From an uncultured Lachnospiraceae bacterium (GTDB taxonomy: Bacteria; Bacillota; Clostridia; Lachnospirales; Lachnospiraceae), in the NCBI GenBank assembly GCA_902793845.1, contig CADBFE010000002.1, positions 7,157 through 65,950 on the forward strand: DNA of 58,794 nt, given 5' to 3'. Under the pieces are notes generated by a model. That model saw nothing but the letters and a program-made list of their open reading frames with translations, did not search any database and was not told where the DNA came from. Both the position numbers and the translations under genes were made by a program. Below, piece by piece: positions 9,677 through 18,870 of this stretch; the first letter of the stretch is position 1, and every line of letters starts with the position of its first letter.

Positions 9677-12600
9677 ATGCCAAAGAAAGTTAATAACGCA
9701 AATAACTCAAACAACACAAATAACGGGAATAATAACAATAATAATAATACAAATCCTAACGGAGATATTGTATTTGACTATGACGCTGAGCATAATATCG
9801 AAAATGCGGATATTATTAATCTTAATGAGATCTTTGACTTTGACGCATCCAGTGAAAACAACAAATCCGAGAACAATTCCGGGGCGGTAGACAATGCCAA
9901 TAACGATGAGCAGCCCCAGGAAGATGCAACTATTAACAACCGTGAAACAATTGAGTTTTATAATGATGAGTTCAATATAAACAATGACAAGATCGGCCAT
10001 ATGGATGCTGAGATTGATGAAGCTTATCAGGAAGACAATAAAGAAAATCAGACTGAAATTGTGGGTCAGCCTCAAAATGAGAATGATGATCAGATCGGGA
10101 CTGAGGCACAGAATGAGACAGAGACAAAGACTGAGACAGAAGCAAAAAATGACGATCAGCCCGGAATAGTAAATAACGATCAGCCTGAGATAGTAAATAA
10201 TGAGCAGCCTGAAAATCCACCGGTTTATTTTGATACAGATAAGGTGGGCAGTCCCTATCATTATGAATATCCCCAGAACCTGATGAATAAGGCACCTCTT
10301 TATATTCTTAACAGCAATGATACAACCAAGATCAGACGTTTTGCACTTGACCACAAGGCGCAGGACAAGCCTCTTGCAATGCACTTTGTATACAGACATA
10401 AAGGACTCACAGCACTCAAAAAACGTGAGGAATCAGCAAAGACCGTTATTGACGGCAAGCTCTCCAAGATGGAGGCCCAGGGACCTGTAGTTGACGGCGA
10501 TACGGTTATGCTCGATGTTGCCCAGGAGAGTTATCAGAATACCCATAACGGATGCTGGTCGGTAGCTTACGCAAACCTTATGAGGAGCCGTGGCGTCAAT
10601 GTCGATCAGAAGGCGATCAGAACATACAGACCCGGTACATCCCACCTTCAAAACGAAAATGAAATAGCCGGATACGAAAATGAAAGGGGACCTCAGGAGT
10701 TTGCCCATGTATTTAATGAGGATGAGGGACATGATATTTTCGAGTCAGGCGAGCTTGTTACAAAGCTTGTACCCAATACAGGCCTTCATACAAGAGACTT
10801 TGGAGAGATAAAGGCTTACCTCCCTATTGTTAACGAAGTAAACGGAGTCAAAGTTCCGACCATACCCACAAAGGAAACAGACGAGGCAAGATACAACGGA
10901 TATATGAAAGTCCTTAACGGTATGAAGGAGACGATCCGTGAAGGTATCGAGGTAAACAAATCACCCGTCGCTCTGACAAACGGATACCACTATCTCACAA
11001 TTGTTGGAACAGGCAAGGATGAGCAGGGCAGGGAAGGTTTTTATTACAAAGATTCTTTAAGACACAACAATATAGAAAAGCCCGAGGAAAATACACCAAA
11101 CAAGACCTGGTTTATGACATATGAGGATTATATAAATGATGTTGCCATAAGAAATTATGGCACACAGAATGATCCCGACCAGGTATCAAAGTTCGGACTT
11201 AACTTTTCATGGGTGGAGGATTATTCCCTTGATCATCCTGAAAAGTTAAATGAGATCGGATTAAAATTAAACGGCAACGACGTTGAGCTTGATAAACCCC
11301 AGAATGAGAAGTTTAAAAACGGCAACTGGGAGACCTTTACCACAAACCTTGGATCAGGAGATTTCAACAAGGATGCATTTGTGGTAAACAGAGACGACGG
11401 CGGTCTGTATAACGAGACTATTATCGTACCCAAAACTTTAGTACAGGGCGAGCCTGTAAAGAAAAATGAAATGGAGGACATGGTCCGTAAGGTAAAGGAA
11501 GCCGAGAACCAAAGAGAAGAAGAAAAGAAGGCAAGAAAAGAAGCAAAGAAAAACGGTAAAAAAGCCCAGAACCAGCCTGCAAAGAATGAGCAGGAGGACA
11601 ATTTTGATAAAGAGTTTGAAGAGTTCAACAAGCAGGTGGAGGAGGAATTCAAAAAAATCGATGAATCCATGCCTGACGATGATCTTTCAAAATTACTTGG
11701 ACCCAGCGATACAGCTCCCAGCGATATTGCACCCAGCGATTTAGGTCCCAGCGATCTCGGACCCAGTGACAAGAAGCCTGAGCCAAAGAAAGACAATACG
11801 CCGGCTATTGACAGGGAAGTGATCTTTAAGAGTGCCCAGTACAGAGAATACATAACAGAGCTTATGAGCAGTCTTGTACAGGATCCCGATATGAAACTGT
11901 TTAATCCCGCAACTAAAAAGGACGAGAAGGCTTTTGATGCAAGATGTGACAAGGCTACATGGGGAGAGGCTTTAAAGGAAGCCAAGGTACACCTCCAGAC
12001 GATAGCAAAATGTTATGACATATATGCTGATGAGGAAAAGAGAAATCAGGTAAATCTTGAAAAGCTTGATAAGACAATAAACGAATCCCTCAAGGGACTT
12101 AAGTCATCTGTTAATGAATATTTAAGATATACATCAGAGTCAATAAGAGGTGAGAAGAACAATATCGCTCAGAAGATGAATACTGTTGTAAACCATATCA
12201 TCTCAAGACGTGAGGCAGTCGGAGGAAATGCAGAGCAGAGATACGAATCTTTAGCTAACGCGACGGAAGGACTCTACGACTTTACAAAGCGTCTCTCAAG
12301 AGAGGAGGGTGACAACATCTTCTCAAGAAACAGTGATGAGTTTAAAAACATGCTAAAGGCTGCAAGAGACCTTAGAGACAAGGTTCGTCCGGACTTTATG
12401 TCAAAGGGTGACAACAAGGTAGACATGGCTTACTTAAAGAGTGCTGCATTTGAAGCTGACCTTGATAAAGTAAAGAAACTCGCAGAAAAGTACAAGAGTG
12501 AGAAAAAGAAGGATAATAAAGAAAAGAGAACTACCAGAAAGGGACAGATCAGATACGAGGCAGCAGACCAGCTCGCAAAGTTCTGCGATGAATTAAAGAA

Positions 12601-13099
12601 GGACGCCCAGAGAGCAAAGAAAGACGAATATACAAAGAAACGGTTCAAAATCGGAAAATGGGAAAAGAAAAACGATAATCCCGACGAGATCGACAATATC
12701 ATAGAAGACAGAGAAAACAAGGTCGAGAGCTGCTATTTAAGAGGCAGATATGAACGTCCCGAGAGAGCTGATATTAAGATCAAGACAAGGGTGACCGTCG
12801 ATGAACTCGAGGATAAGAAGACTCCCGTAAACAAAAAGAACGAGAAGAGTCAGCCTGAAAAGAGCCAGCCTGAGAAAAAGGCAGCAAAGAAAAAACCGGG
12901 ATCAATAGCAGATCTGTTTAAAAAGACTAAACAAAACAAAAATAAAAATGTAAATAACACAGAGCCGAAGAAAGGTGTTTTGCAGGATAAAGACACAAAG
13001 CGTGAGGAATCAACTTACCCGGAGATAGCAAACAGCATCAGCACAAAAACAAAAGAGAAAAAGAAAAAGCCTGCAAAGAAAACATTTGAACTTTCATGA
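9677..13099 (+). CDS. large low-complexity protein with papain/C39-like cysteine protease domain; candidate T4SS effector
   Basis: 1140 residues from ATG 9677, preceded by GGAGG at 9664-9668; a TTG at 9662 is less likely because it overlaps that site. Residues 1-190 are extremely Asn/Glu/Gln-rich. Residues ~280-465 contain a candidate papain-like triad: Cys293 in NGCWSVAYANLM, His438 in GYHYLTIVG and Asp459 in FYYKDS. A linker of PSD repeats follows at about residues 676-698, then a helical domain and a lysine-rich tail ending KKTFELS. No signal peptide or membrane segment is visible, so export would need a dedicated system. It is the first gene after promoter P1. A shared tail motif (VTVDELEDKKTP, bases ~12790-12830) also occurs in the two paralogues downstream. 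The protease role is inferred from motif spacing only. Confidence 0.75.
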   Translation: MPKKVNNANNSNNTNNGNNNNNNNTNPNGDIVFDYDAEHNIENADIINLNEIFDFDASSENNKSENNSGAVDNANNDEQPQEDATINNRETIEFYNDEFNINNDKIGHMDAEIDEAYQEDNKENQTEIVGQPQNENDDQIGTEAQNETETKTETEAKNDDQPGIVNNDQPEIVNNEQPENPPVYFDTDKVGSPYHYEYPQNLMNKAPLYILNSNDTTKIRRFALDHKAQDKPLAMHFVYRHKGLTALKKREESAKTVIDGKLSKMEAQGPVVDGDTVMLDVAQESYQNTHNGCWSVAYANLMRSRGVNVDQKAIRTYRPGTSHLQNENEIAGYENERGPQEFAHVFNEDEGHDIFESGELVTKLVPNTGLHTRDFGEIKAYLPIVNEVNGVKVPTIPTKETDEARYNGYMKVLNGMKETIREGIEVNKSPVALTNGYHYLTIVGTGKDEQGREGFYYKDSLRHNNIEKPEENTPNKTWFMTYEDYINDVAIRNYGTQNDPDQVSKFGLNFSWVEDYSLDHPEKLNEIGLKLNGNDVELDKPQNEKFKNGNWETFTTNLGSGDFNKDAFVVNRDDGGLYNETIIVPKTLVQGEPVKKNEMEDMVRKVKEAENQREEEKKARKEAKKNGKKAQNQPAKNEQEDNFDKEFEEFNKQVEEEFKKIDESMPDDDLSKLLGPSDTAPSDIAPSDLGPSDLGPSDKKPEPKKDNTPAIDREVIFKSAQYREYITELMSSLVQDPDMKLFNPATKKDEKAFDARCDKATWGEALKEAKVHLQTIAKCYDIYADEEKRNQVNLEKLDKTINESLKGLKSSVNEYLRYTSESIRGEKNNIAQKMNTVVNHIISRREAVGGNAEQRYESLANATEGLYDFTKRLSREEGDNIFSRNSDEFKNMLKAARDLRDKVRPDFMSKGDNKVDMAYLKSAAFEADLDKVKKLAEKYKSEKKKDNKEKRTTRKGQIRYEAADQLAKFCDELKKDAQRAKKDEYTKKRFKIGKWEKKNDNPDEIDNIIEDRENKVESCYLRGRYERPERADIKIKTRVTVDELEDKKTPVNKKNEKSQPEKSQPEKKAAKKKPGSIADLFKKTKQNKNKNVNNTEPKKGVLQDKDTKREESTYPEIANSISTKTKEKKKKPAKKTFELS

Positions 13100-13130
13100 T
13101 CCCGGGCAGTGATGAAACGAGGTACACGAT

Positions 13131-15476
13131 ATGAAAAATCTGACATTGGATGAAATTAAAAAAATAGTAAAAGATTTCAAGAGCAACGAGGCAATGAAGC
13201 AGTACGGTGACCACAGAGAGTTTCTGTTTGCCGGTCTTGACGAAAAGGAAGAAATGAAGAGCCGTATGGCTTTTGCCGATGCATATTGTCATGAACTTGA
13301 GGAGATCCACAGGCAGTTTGTGGAAAAGTTTAAGATCGGACCCGGTGAAAATGAATTTGCATATCTGAATAATCCTAATTTCAGGGAGGCTGCAGGCGAG
13401 GAGAGTTCCAGGATCATAGACCTGATGAAGGACTATATGGCCTACAGGTATTATACGGACAAGGAAGAATCCAGAAACCGGATCAAAGCAGAGGACTTCA
13501 ATGAGATCTTTGGTAAAAACGGTCTAGATACTGATGAAGAAAAAGCGTTCAGAAAACAACTTATCCCCGAAGGAGAGATGGATTTCATTATACAGAACTC
13601 TGCTTTCAGTGAAGAGAAAAAGCAGGGAATCAGAGACTGCAGAAAGTGGATGTATCGTAACTGCTCAAAGAGCGGAGCTTTCAATGCATCAGGTACAAAG
13701 AGAAATTATATCGATTCATTTGGCAAGATGCCTGTACAGCAACAGGTAAATGCACTGCTTCAGGTTGAGTCAAAATATTATAAATATGATGACAAAAACG
13801 GACTGGGCGAGACTGCGGCAATGGCAGATTCATATATACCCAATCTGGCTCTGTTTAAAAAGAAAATGATCAGCAGGAACATATTCTCAAGACCCACAGG
13901 TAATCAGTTCCACTGGAGCCGTCTTGAGAGAGCAGTCGACAAGACTGTGGACAGAGCAGAGGATATAAATCAGAAATACAATGAGTACAAGGCAAAAGAG
14001 AAAAACAACAGTCTAGAGGAAAGAGAAGCATCCATAAGGCAGCAGCGTCTTAAGGACAAGGCAATGGAAACAATCGAGACGTTTACAGACCTTAGCAAAG
14101 AGTACAGAAAATGCTTTGATGAATATTTAAAAAACAGAAACAGAAAATCAGAAGATGCATTAAAGAGAAAAGGACTGGAGATACAGAATTTCTGGAAAAA
14201 TAAAGACAATAAAGAAATATTATCCCGGGCTGAGGGTGAATCGAAGCTGATCACTGATTTTGTCAATTTTGTAAAGCAGGGTGAAGCAACCGGAAAAATG
14301 GGCGAAAGGGACATTACTCTTAAAACTGTTGATGCGATGCTTGAAAAAATTGATTCAGGTATCTCAAAAAAGAATCTCGCAGCCACATTATGGGGCGTTG
14401 GAACCTTTACGTCAAGTATATTTACGACAAACCCCGGAGTTGTTGATACCGTATCAACAGGATTTTCCTTCCTGGGAGTGATTACAAATACATATGGTGC
14501 GATCAAGAACAGTATCATGGCGAAGGTATCAAACAATCGCAGGCATAAGGCGAAAGAGACCAAAGCCGAGATAAAGGATGAGTATAAAGCATACAATAAA
14601 GAACAGACAGAAAAGTATGGCAAGGCCAACAGAAAAGCAAATGTGATGGCCAAAGTAGTCAAAAAGGATAATATGGGAAGGGTAAAGAAATATATTTCGT
14701 CCGCAATTTTTGCTGCGTCTGCAGTGGGATTCGGAGCAGTATCCCTTGCAGCAACCACAGTAGGACTGCCTTTCACATTAACCGGTATAGGCGTATCACT
14801 GGCCGGCACCGTTATCTATAGCAGAGTGTCATCAAGACGTGATAGTCAGCTTATTAAAAAGGCCATAGACAGTTCGGCCAAGCTCGATGAAGGTTTTGAG
14901 ACAATAAAAGACGAAGATGGCAACAAGGTTCATCGCTATATAGATGAGAAAGCCAAAGAGAGAAAGGAAATCCTTGAAGAAAAGTCAAAGCGATACGGTG
15001 AAGGCAGCAAATCCCGCAAGATCATTGATAAAAATATAAAGAAGCCTTCCAAGATAAAGCAGAGAATCCGTACAAACTATGCAGTAAAAAAGGGATGCGT
15101 AACGGATACATCATTTAAGGCAAAGCTTGACAGGGAACTTGTTGAGGAAGCATATCGCAATATTTTCCTTAAAGATCCCGAAGGACCGATCACAGATGAT
15201 AATCTGATCCCCAGAGAGGAATTTGATAAATACCTGTCAACAAAGGAAAATGACCGTGAAAGCGATGTCATTAAAAACAGTCTGGGAAGAGAGCAGTCAC
15301 TTCAGGAAGCAAGGCTCAGAGTTCAGTACAAGGAACTGTTAGAGGCAGAGGGAGTAAAGATCAAAGTACCTGAAAATGCAAATGAAGCAAAGCGCATGTT
15401 CCATTCCAAGAACAAAGAAGCAGGCAATAATGAGAACAAAAAAAGCGGCAACGAATTAAAAGGACATAAGAAATAA
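13131..15476 (+). CDS. helical protein with two hydrophobic hairpins; candidate effector or translocator
   Basis: 781 residues, unrecognised. It is charged and helical, with long Lys/Glu-rich stretches, but holds two extended hydrophobic regions at about residues 416-460 and 522-563. Each is long enough for a helical hairpin and the two are separated by a basic coiled stretch. This architecture resembles pore-forming or translocator proteins, but no family motif confirms that. There is no N-terminal signal peptide. The C-terminus is Lys/Asn-rich, ending KGHKK. A GAGG ribosome site precedes ATG 13131. It lies 31 bp after the protease-like gene and 26 bp before the chaperone-like gene, in the same operon. 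Confidence 0.75.
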   Translation: MKNLTLDEIKKIVKDFKSNEAMKQYGDHREFLFAGLDEKEEMKSRMAFADAYCHELEEIHRQFVEKFKIGPGENEFAYLNNPNFREAAGEESSRIIDLMKDYMAYRYYTDKEESRNRIKAEDFNEIFGKNGLDTDEEKAFRKQLIPEGEMDFIIQNSAFSEEKKQGIRDCRKWMYRNCSKSGAFNASGTKRNYIDSFGKMPVQQQVNALLQVESKYYKYDDKNGLGETAAMADSYIPNLALFKKKMISRNIFSRPTGNQFHWSRLERAVDKTVDRAEDINQKYNEYKAKEKNNSLEEREASIRQQRLKDKAMETIETFTDLSKEYRKCFDEYLKNRNRKSEDALKRKGLEIQNFWKNKDNKEILSRAEGESKLITDFVNFVKQGEATGKMGERDITLKTVDAMLEKIDSGISKKNLAATLWGVGTFTSSIFTTNPGVVDTVSTGFSFLGVITNTYGAIKNSIMAKVSNNRRHKAKETKAEIKDEYKAYNKEQTEKYGKANRKANVMAKVVKKDNMGRVKKYISSAIFAASAVGFGAVSLAATTVGLPFTLTGIGVSLAGTVIYSRVSSRRDSQLIKKAIDSSAKLDEGFETIKDEDGNKVHRYIDEKAKERKEILEEKSKRYGEGSKSRKIIDKNIKKPSKIKQRIRTNYAVKKGCVTDTSFKAKLDRELVEEAYRNIFLKDPEGPITDDNLIPREEFDKYLSTKENDRESDVIKNSLGREQSLQEARLRVQYKELLEAEGVKIKVPENANEAKRMFHSKNKEAGNNENKKSGNELKGHKK

Positions 15477-15502
15477 TCAGTAAAACGATACGGAGGTACA
15501 AT

Positions 15503-16075
15503 ATGATGAACGGATTTGATAAGAACTATATTCTGGAAAAACTCTCACAGATTGAGGACGGAGAGACAGCTGTTTCCCACCTTGTCATAAAGGGTGAATA
15601 TGATGATGAAGAGATAGATGAGATTAAAAACCTGGCAGAGGAAACAGGAAACCTGGTGGTCACAGAGTATGCCGAGGTAGGCAGAAACGGATACGAGGCT
15701 ACAGGTATATTTAATTTTCTCCCTGTTGACGGCGATGAGCTCACGGAGATCCTCGCAGCAAATATCGTAGTATCTGATGAGATAGACGAGATCGGTATCT
15801 ACGATATGTACAAGCTCATCAATATGGTAAACAACCGTCTCGTAACCGGCAGATTTGTTTTGTCCGACGATGAGAAAGTTTTAGGATACAGGAACAATAT
15901 CATATTATCCAGGGAACTCGACAACAAAGAAGCTCTTAACCTGGCTGTAGATCAGCTCCTCGGAGCCCTCGGAGAAGTATCTCTCTGGGTTGATATCCTT
16001 ATGGGATACAACGACGGTGATATGAGCCCTGAGGAGTGTATCGAAGCAATTAATGAAAATTCTGTATTTGCATAA
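15503..16075 (+). CDS. small acidic protein, YbjN/CesT-chaperone-like
   Basis: 190 residues, strongly acidic, with no signal peptide or membrane segment. The C-terminal ~80 residues (INMVNNRLVTGRF...GYRNNIILSREL...LLGALGEVSLWVDILMGY...SPEECIEAI) have the alternating pattern of the YbjN / type III secretion chaperone-like fold. That is a beta-meander with flanking helices and a tail ending in a short helix. Size, acidity and position between candidate substrates fit a secretion chaperone. This fold call is from pattern only; an unrelated regulatory protein is possible. GGAGG lies 6 nt before the first of two ATG codons (15503, 15506). Confidence 0.7.
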   Translation: MMNGFDKNYILEKLSQIEDGETAVSHLVIKGEYDDEEIDEIKNLAEETGNLVVTEYAEVGRNGYEATGIFNFLPVDGDELTEILAANIVVSDEIDEIGIYDMYKLINMVNNRLVTGRFVLSDDEKVLGYRNNIILSRELDNKEALNLAVDQLLGALGEVSLWVDILMGYNDGDMSPEECIEAINENSVFA

Positions 16076-16104
16076 TGTAAACAGTATAAAAGGAGGACAG
16101 TGTT

Positions 16105-18825
16105 ATGCCAAAGCCGAAAATAATGCAAAACAAAACTAATAAAGCAGGAAAGATTTATCCGTGGATGATCGAGGGCAAGGATTTTGCCACTTACAAATCG
16201 GTGAGTTTATTCATAAATTTTGCGCAGTCTTCTGCGAAAATTCTTGGAGAGAATGAACATAATCACGTTGCAAGTCAGATAACTGAACTGAACGATTTTG
16301 CAGACAACAATGAATTCGAAAGGGAAGAGGCAGAAAAGGTTCTTGGTGTCTATTTTAAAGGCCTCGGTGCGAAGATCAAACTTGCAGACCCCTCAGTTTT
16401 GAAGGTTCAGGACTACACATATTTTCTCACTGATGACCAGTTTGATAGGGCGAATGAGATTTACAATGATGTAAAAAATATTAACGAAAGAGCGGCGGAT
16501 GAATTAAGCGCAAGATATATTGGCAAAACTGATGCACGGTCAAGAGATTTAAAAGCAAAGGCAGACAGATACGTAAATAACATCAGACTTGCTTCAAAAG
16601 CTCTTGATCCGGAGCGCGGCAATATCATGAAGGCTGAGATGGACAGTCCGACGCTTGCGACCCTGAATAATATCTTAGTAGATATGCCAAGATTTGAAGA
16701 AAAAGGATTCGAATTTTGTGCTGATACCATGGGGCCTATTTATGATGATTATATGATGATGACTGAAGCAGGCCTTAACGAGACACTCATTCAGTACCAC
16801 CGTCAGGAGATGGAGCTTGATGGCTGGGACGGTGATAAGGAGCGGACATATTTAAATGAACTCAGGCTCTCTCATCAGAAGATAGTCGAGGCCTATGACA
16901 GACTCTGGCAGGTAAATAACAAGGGACAGCATGATGCAGCCCTTGGCAATAAACTTGTCTGTATGGTAGGCAATGATCCGGGTGAACATCGTGATATGAA
17001 CAGTACTGTCGGTATGCTCAGGGGTGAAGTCAGAGCCATCGACATGGGATATGACAGTAAACATCTCTATATCCTCGGAATGATAGGTCAGCAGGAACAG
17101 GCTATTAAAAAAATTGAGTCTGAGATTGATTTCATTGAAAAATCAGGTGAAAAAGGAAAAATTGACGAGATACAGGAGAAAAAGAACTCCCTCGAAGAAT
17201 ACAAGGCTGAATTCAAAAAAATAAAAGATGAAGTTTGGGACAGACATGTTGATTCATTAGAGGATATGAACGCTGTCGAAAAGCAGGTAGATGATTTCTT
17301 TAAGGCTCATCAGGAAAAGTATGCGGCTTTTCAGGATTATACAATGAAAGAGTATCAAATGCGTCTTGATTACAGCAGAGAGATTGCAGCCGATGAGAAA
17401 GAATTGGTAACGACGCCTACACTCCTCAGTGACGATCTTGAGGAAATAATGAATATCCAGAACACAGCCTCATTATTTATGGGCAATACGGATGAATCCA
17501 TTAATATGCAGGGAAAACTCCTTGAAACGTTTTCCAAGGCTGCGGGTAACACACATATGGAAGATGGTCCGAAAAGAGGATATCTGGTCGATTCATACGA
17601 TAAAGAAGTAAAGGATCTTGCCAAAGAGGTAATTGGCAAATTTGATGAGTATAAAAACAGGGAAAACAGAGATATTGCCCATCCGGGAGTAGAGGCGTTT
17701 AAGGATACCCTTGCAGAATATGCCAAATTTGAGGCGGAGATGTTAAGGGATGGTATTCATATAAATTCATCCAAAACTCAAAACGAAAACCTGAATCGTT
17801 CTTTCAAGTCTGTCCAGTCTCTGATGCCTCAGCTGGCGGTCGATTTGGCAAATCCTGAGAAGGCCGATTTATTAGAGGCGGGCTTAAAGGAATTCCCTCT
17901 TGATAAATTTGTCGAGATGGGTATTGACCTGCAGCGTATGCAAAATGAGCTTACCCAGAGGGGCGCGGGCATGACCGATGCCGAAAAGGAAAATATCCGG
18001 TTAAAAATGGAGGACAAAGAGCGGGATATGCTCGAACTCTCTAAAGATTTAAAGGAGAAGACAAAGAATCCAACGGAAGCAGCAATGAGTCTTTTCGGAA
18101 GTAAAGAGTATCTGGTAGCAGATTATCAGTTTGCCGGAGTGAGAGGTGTCGGATCCCTTATCCCCGATCTTGAGGAGTCGCTTGCAAAAACCGAGATATC
18201 TGACAGTATCCTTGACACATTAAATAAAGGTCTTGAAGATTTTAATAAAAAACCGGCATTCTCATTATTCTCAAGGGAGTCGGATCTCCATGCGCAGATT
18301 CGAGAGGGATTTGAATCCGTCAAAGAGAATCTGGACAAGTTAAAATCCGGAAAAATTATCGGAGAAGACGGCAATGAGCGTTTCATGACATCTGAGGAAA
18401 AACTTGATCTCATTACAGAGACTCAGGAAAAGTTAAACAAGCTTGGAACAGATACCAGAGAGTTTGGCAAGGCTGAGAAAAATGAAACCAGATTAAAGGG
18501 AGCACAGACCCTCGCCGATGTGATAAACGATCTCCAGGATACCCTGATGGACAGGGAACAGCATATAATAGCAATGGAGACAATGCGGGCCGGCAAAGAG
18601 TATGACAAAAATAATCCTGACAAGGCCGCAGAAAATGATAAAATAGCAGAGAGCACAAAAAAATCAAAAGATGATTTTGATGTAAAACCTGCCAGGACAA
18701 AGATCAGTCTTGATGACCTTGAGGCAGAGGAAAAACCGGAAAAATCAGCAAGAAAGAGTCTGACGAAAGCCGTAAACATGAATAAAAGTAAAGAAAAGCA
18801 GAAGGATGGCATGGCTCTGTCCTGA
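16105..18825 (+). CDS. large helical protein, candidate T4SS effector A of a paralogous pair
   Basis: 906 residues of unknown function. It is clearly paralogous to the next gene: both open with MPK, a basic stretch and GKIYPW (residues 15-20 here), and both share YHRQ.ME..GWD, then RAIDMGYDS near residue 312. The protein is charged and almost wholly helical, with no signal peptide, transmembrane segment or known catalytic motif. Near the C-terminus lies ISLDDLEAEEKP (bases ~18700-18738), followed by a lysine-rich tail ending KDGMALS. AGGAGG precedes ATG 16105. It follows the chaperone-like gene by 29 bp. I infer a substrate of the T4SS; a structural role cannot be excluded. Confidence 0.75.
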   Translation: MPKPKIMQNKTNKAGKIYPWMIEGKDFATYKSVSLFINFAQSSAKILGENEHNHVASQITELNDFADNNEFEREEAEKVLGVYFKGLGAKIKLADPSVLKVQDYTYFLTDDQFDRANEIYNDVKNINERAADELSARYIGKTDARSRDLKAKADRYVNNIRLASKALDPERGNIMKAEMDSPTLATLNNILVDMPRFEEKGFEFCADTMGPIYDDYMMMTEAGLNETLIQYHRQEMELDGWDGDKERTYLNELRLSHQKIVEAYDRLWQVNNKGQHDAALGNKLVCMVGNDPGEHRDMNSTVGMLRGEVRAIDMGYDSKHLYILGMIGQQEQAIKKIESEIDFIEKSGEKGKIDEIQEKKNSLEEYKAEFKKIKDEVWDRHVDSLEDMNAVEKQVDDFFKAHQEKYAAFQDYTMKEYQMRLDYSREIAADEKELVTTPTLLSDDLEEIMNIQNTASLFMGNTDESINMQGKLLETFSKAAGNTHMEDGPKRGYLVDSYDKEVKDLAKEVIGKFDEYKNRENRDIAHPGVEAFKDTLAEYAKFEAEMLRDGIHINSSKTQNENLNRSFKSVQSLMPQLAVDLANPEKADLLEAGLKEFPLDKFVEMGIDLQRMQNELTQRGAGMTDAEKENIRLKMEDKERDMLELSKDLKEKTKNPTEAAMSLFGSKEYLVADYQFAGVRGVGSLIPDLEESLAKTEISDSILDTLNKGLEDFNKKPAFSLFSRESDLHAQIREGFESVKENLDKLKSGKIIGEDGNERFMTSEEKLDLITETQEKLNKLGTDTREFGKAEKNETRLKGAQTLADVINDLQDTLMDREQHIIAMETMRAGKEYDKNNPDKAAENDKIAESTKKSKDDFDVKPARTKISLDDLEAEEKPEKSARKSLTKAVNMNKSKEKQKDGMALS

Positions 18826-18870
18826 TGATATCTGCTTTCGGACCGGCTGTATAAAAGAGAGAATAAGAGT

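Noticed and set aside
9707..10399. 230-residue hydrophobic open frame on the minus strand
   Set aside because: It is the shadow of the Asn/Glu-rich N-terminus of the protease-like protein; AAT/GAA codons read as Ile/Leu/Phe in reverse. No ribosome site or family motif.
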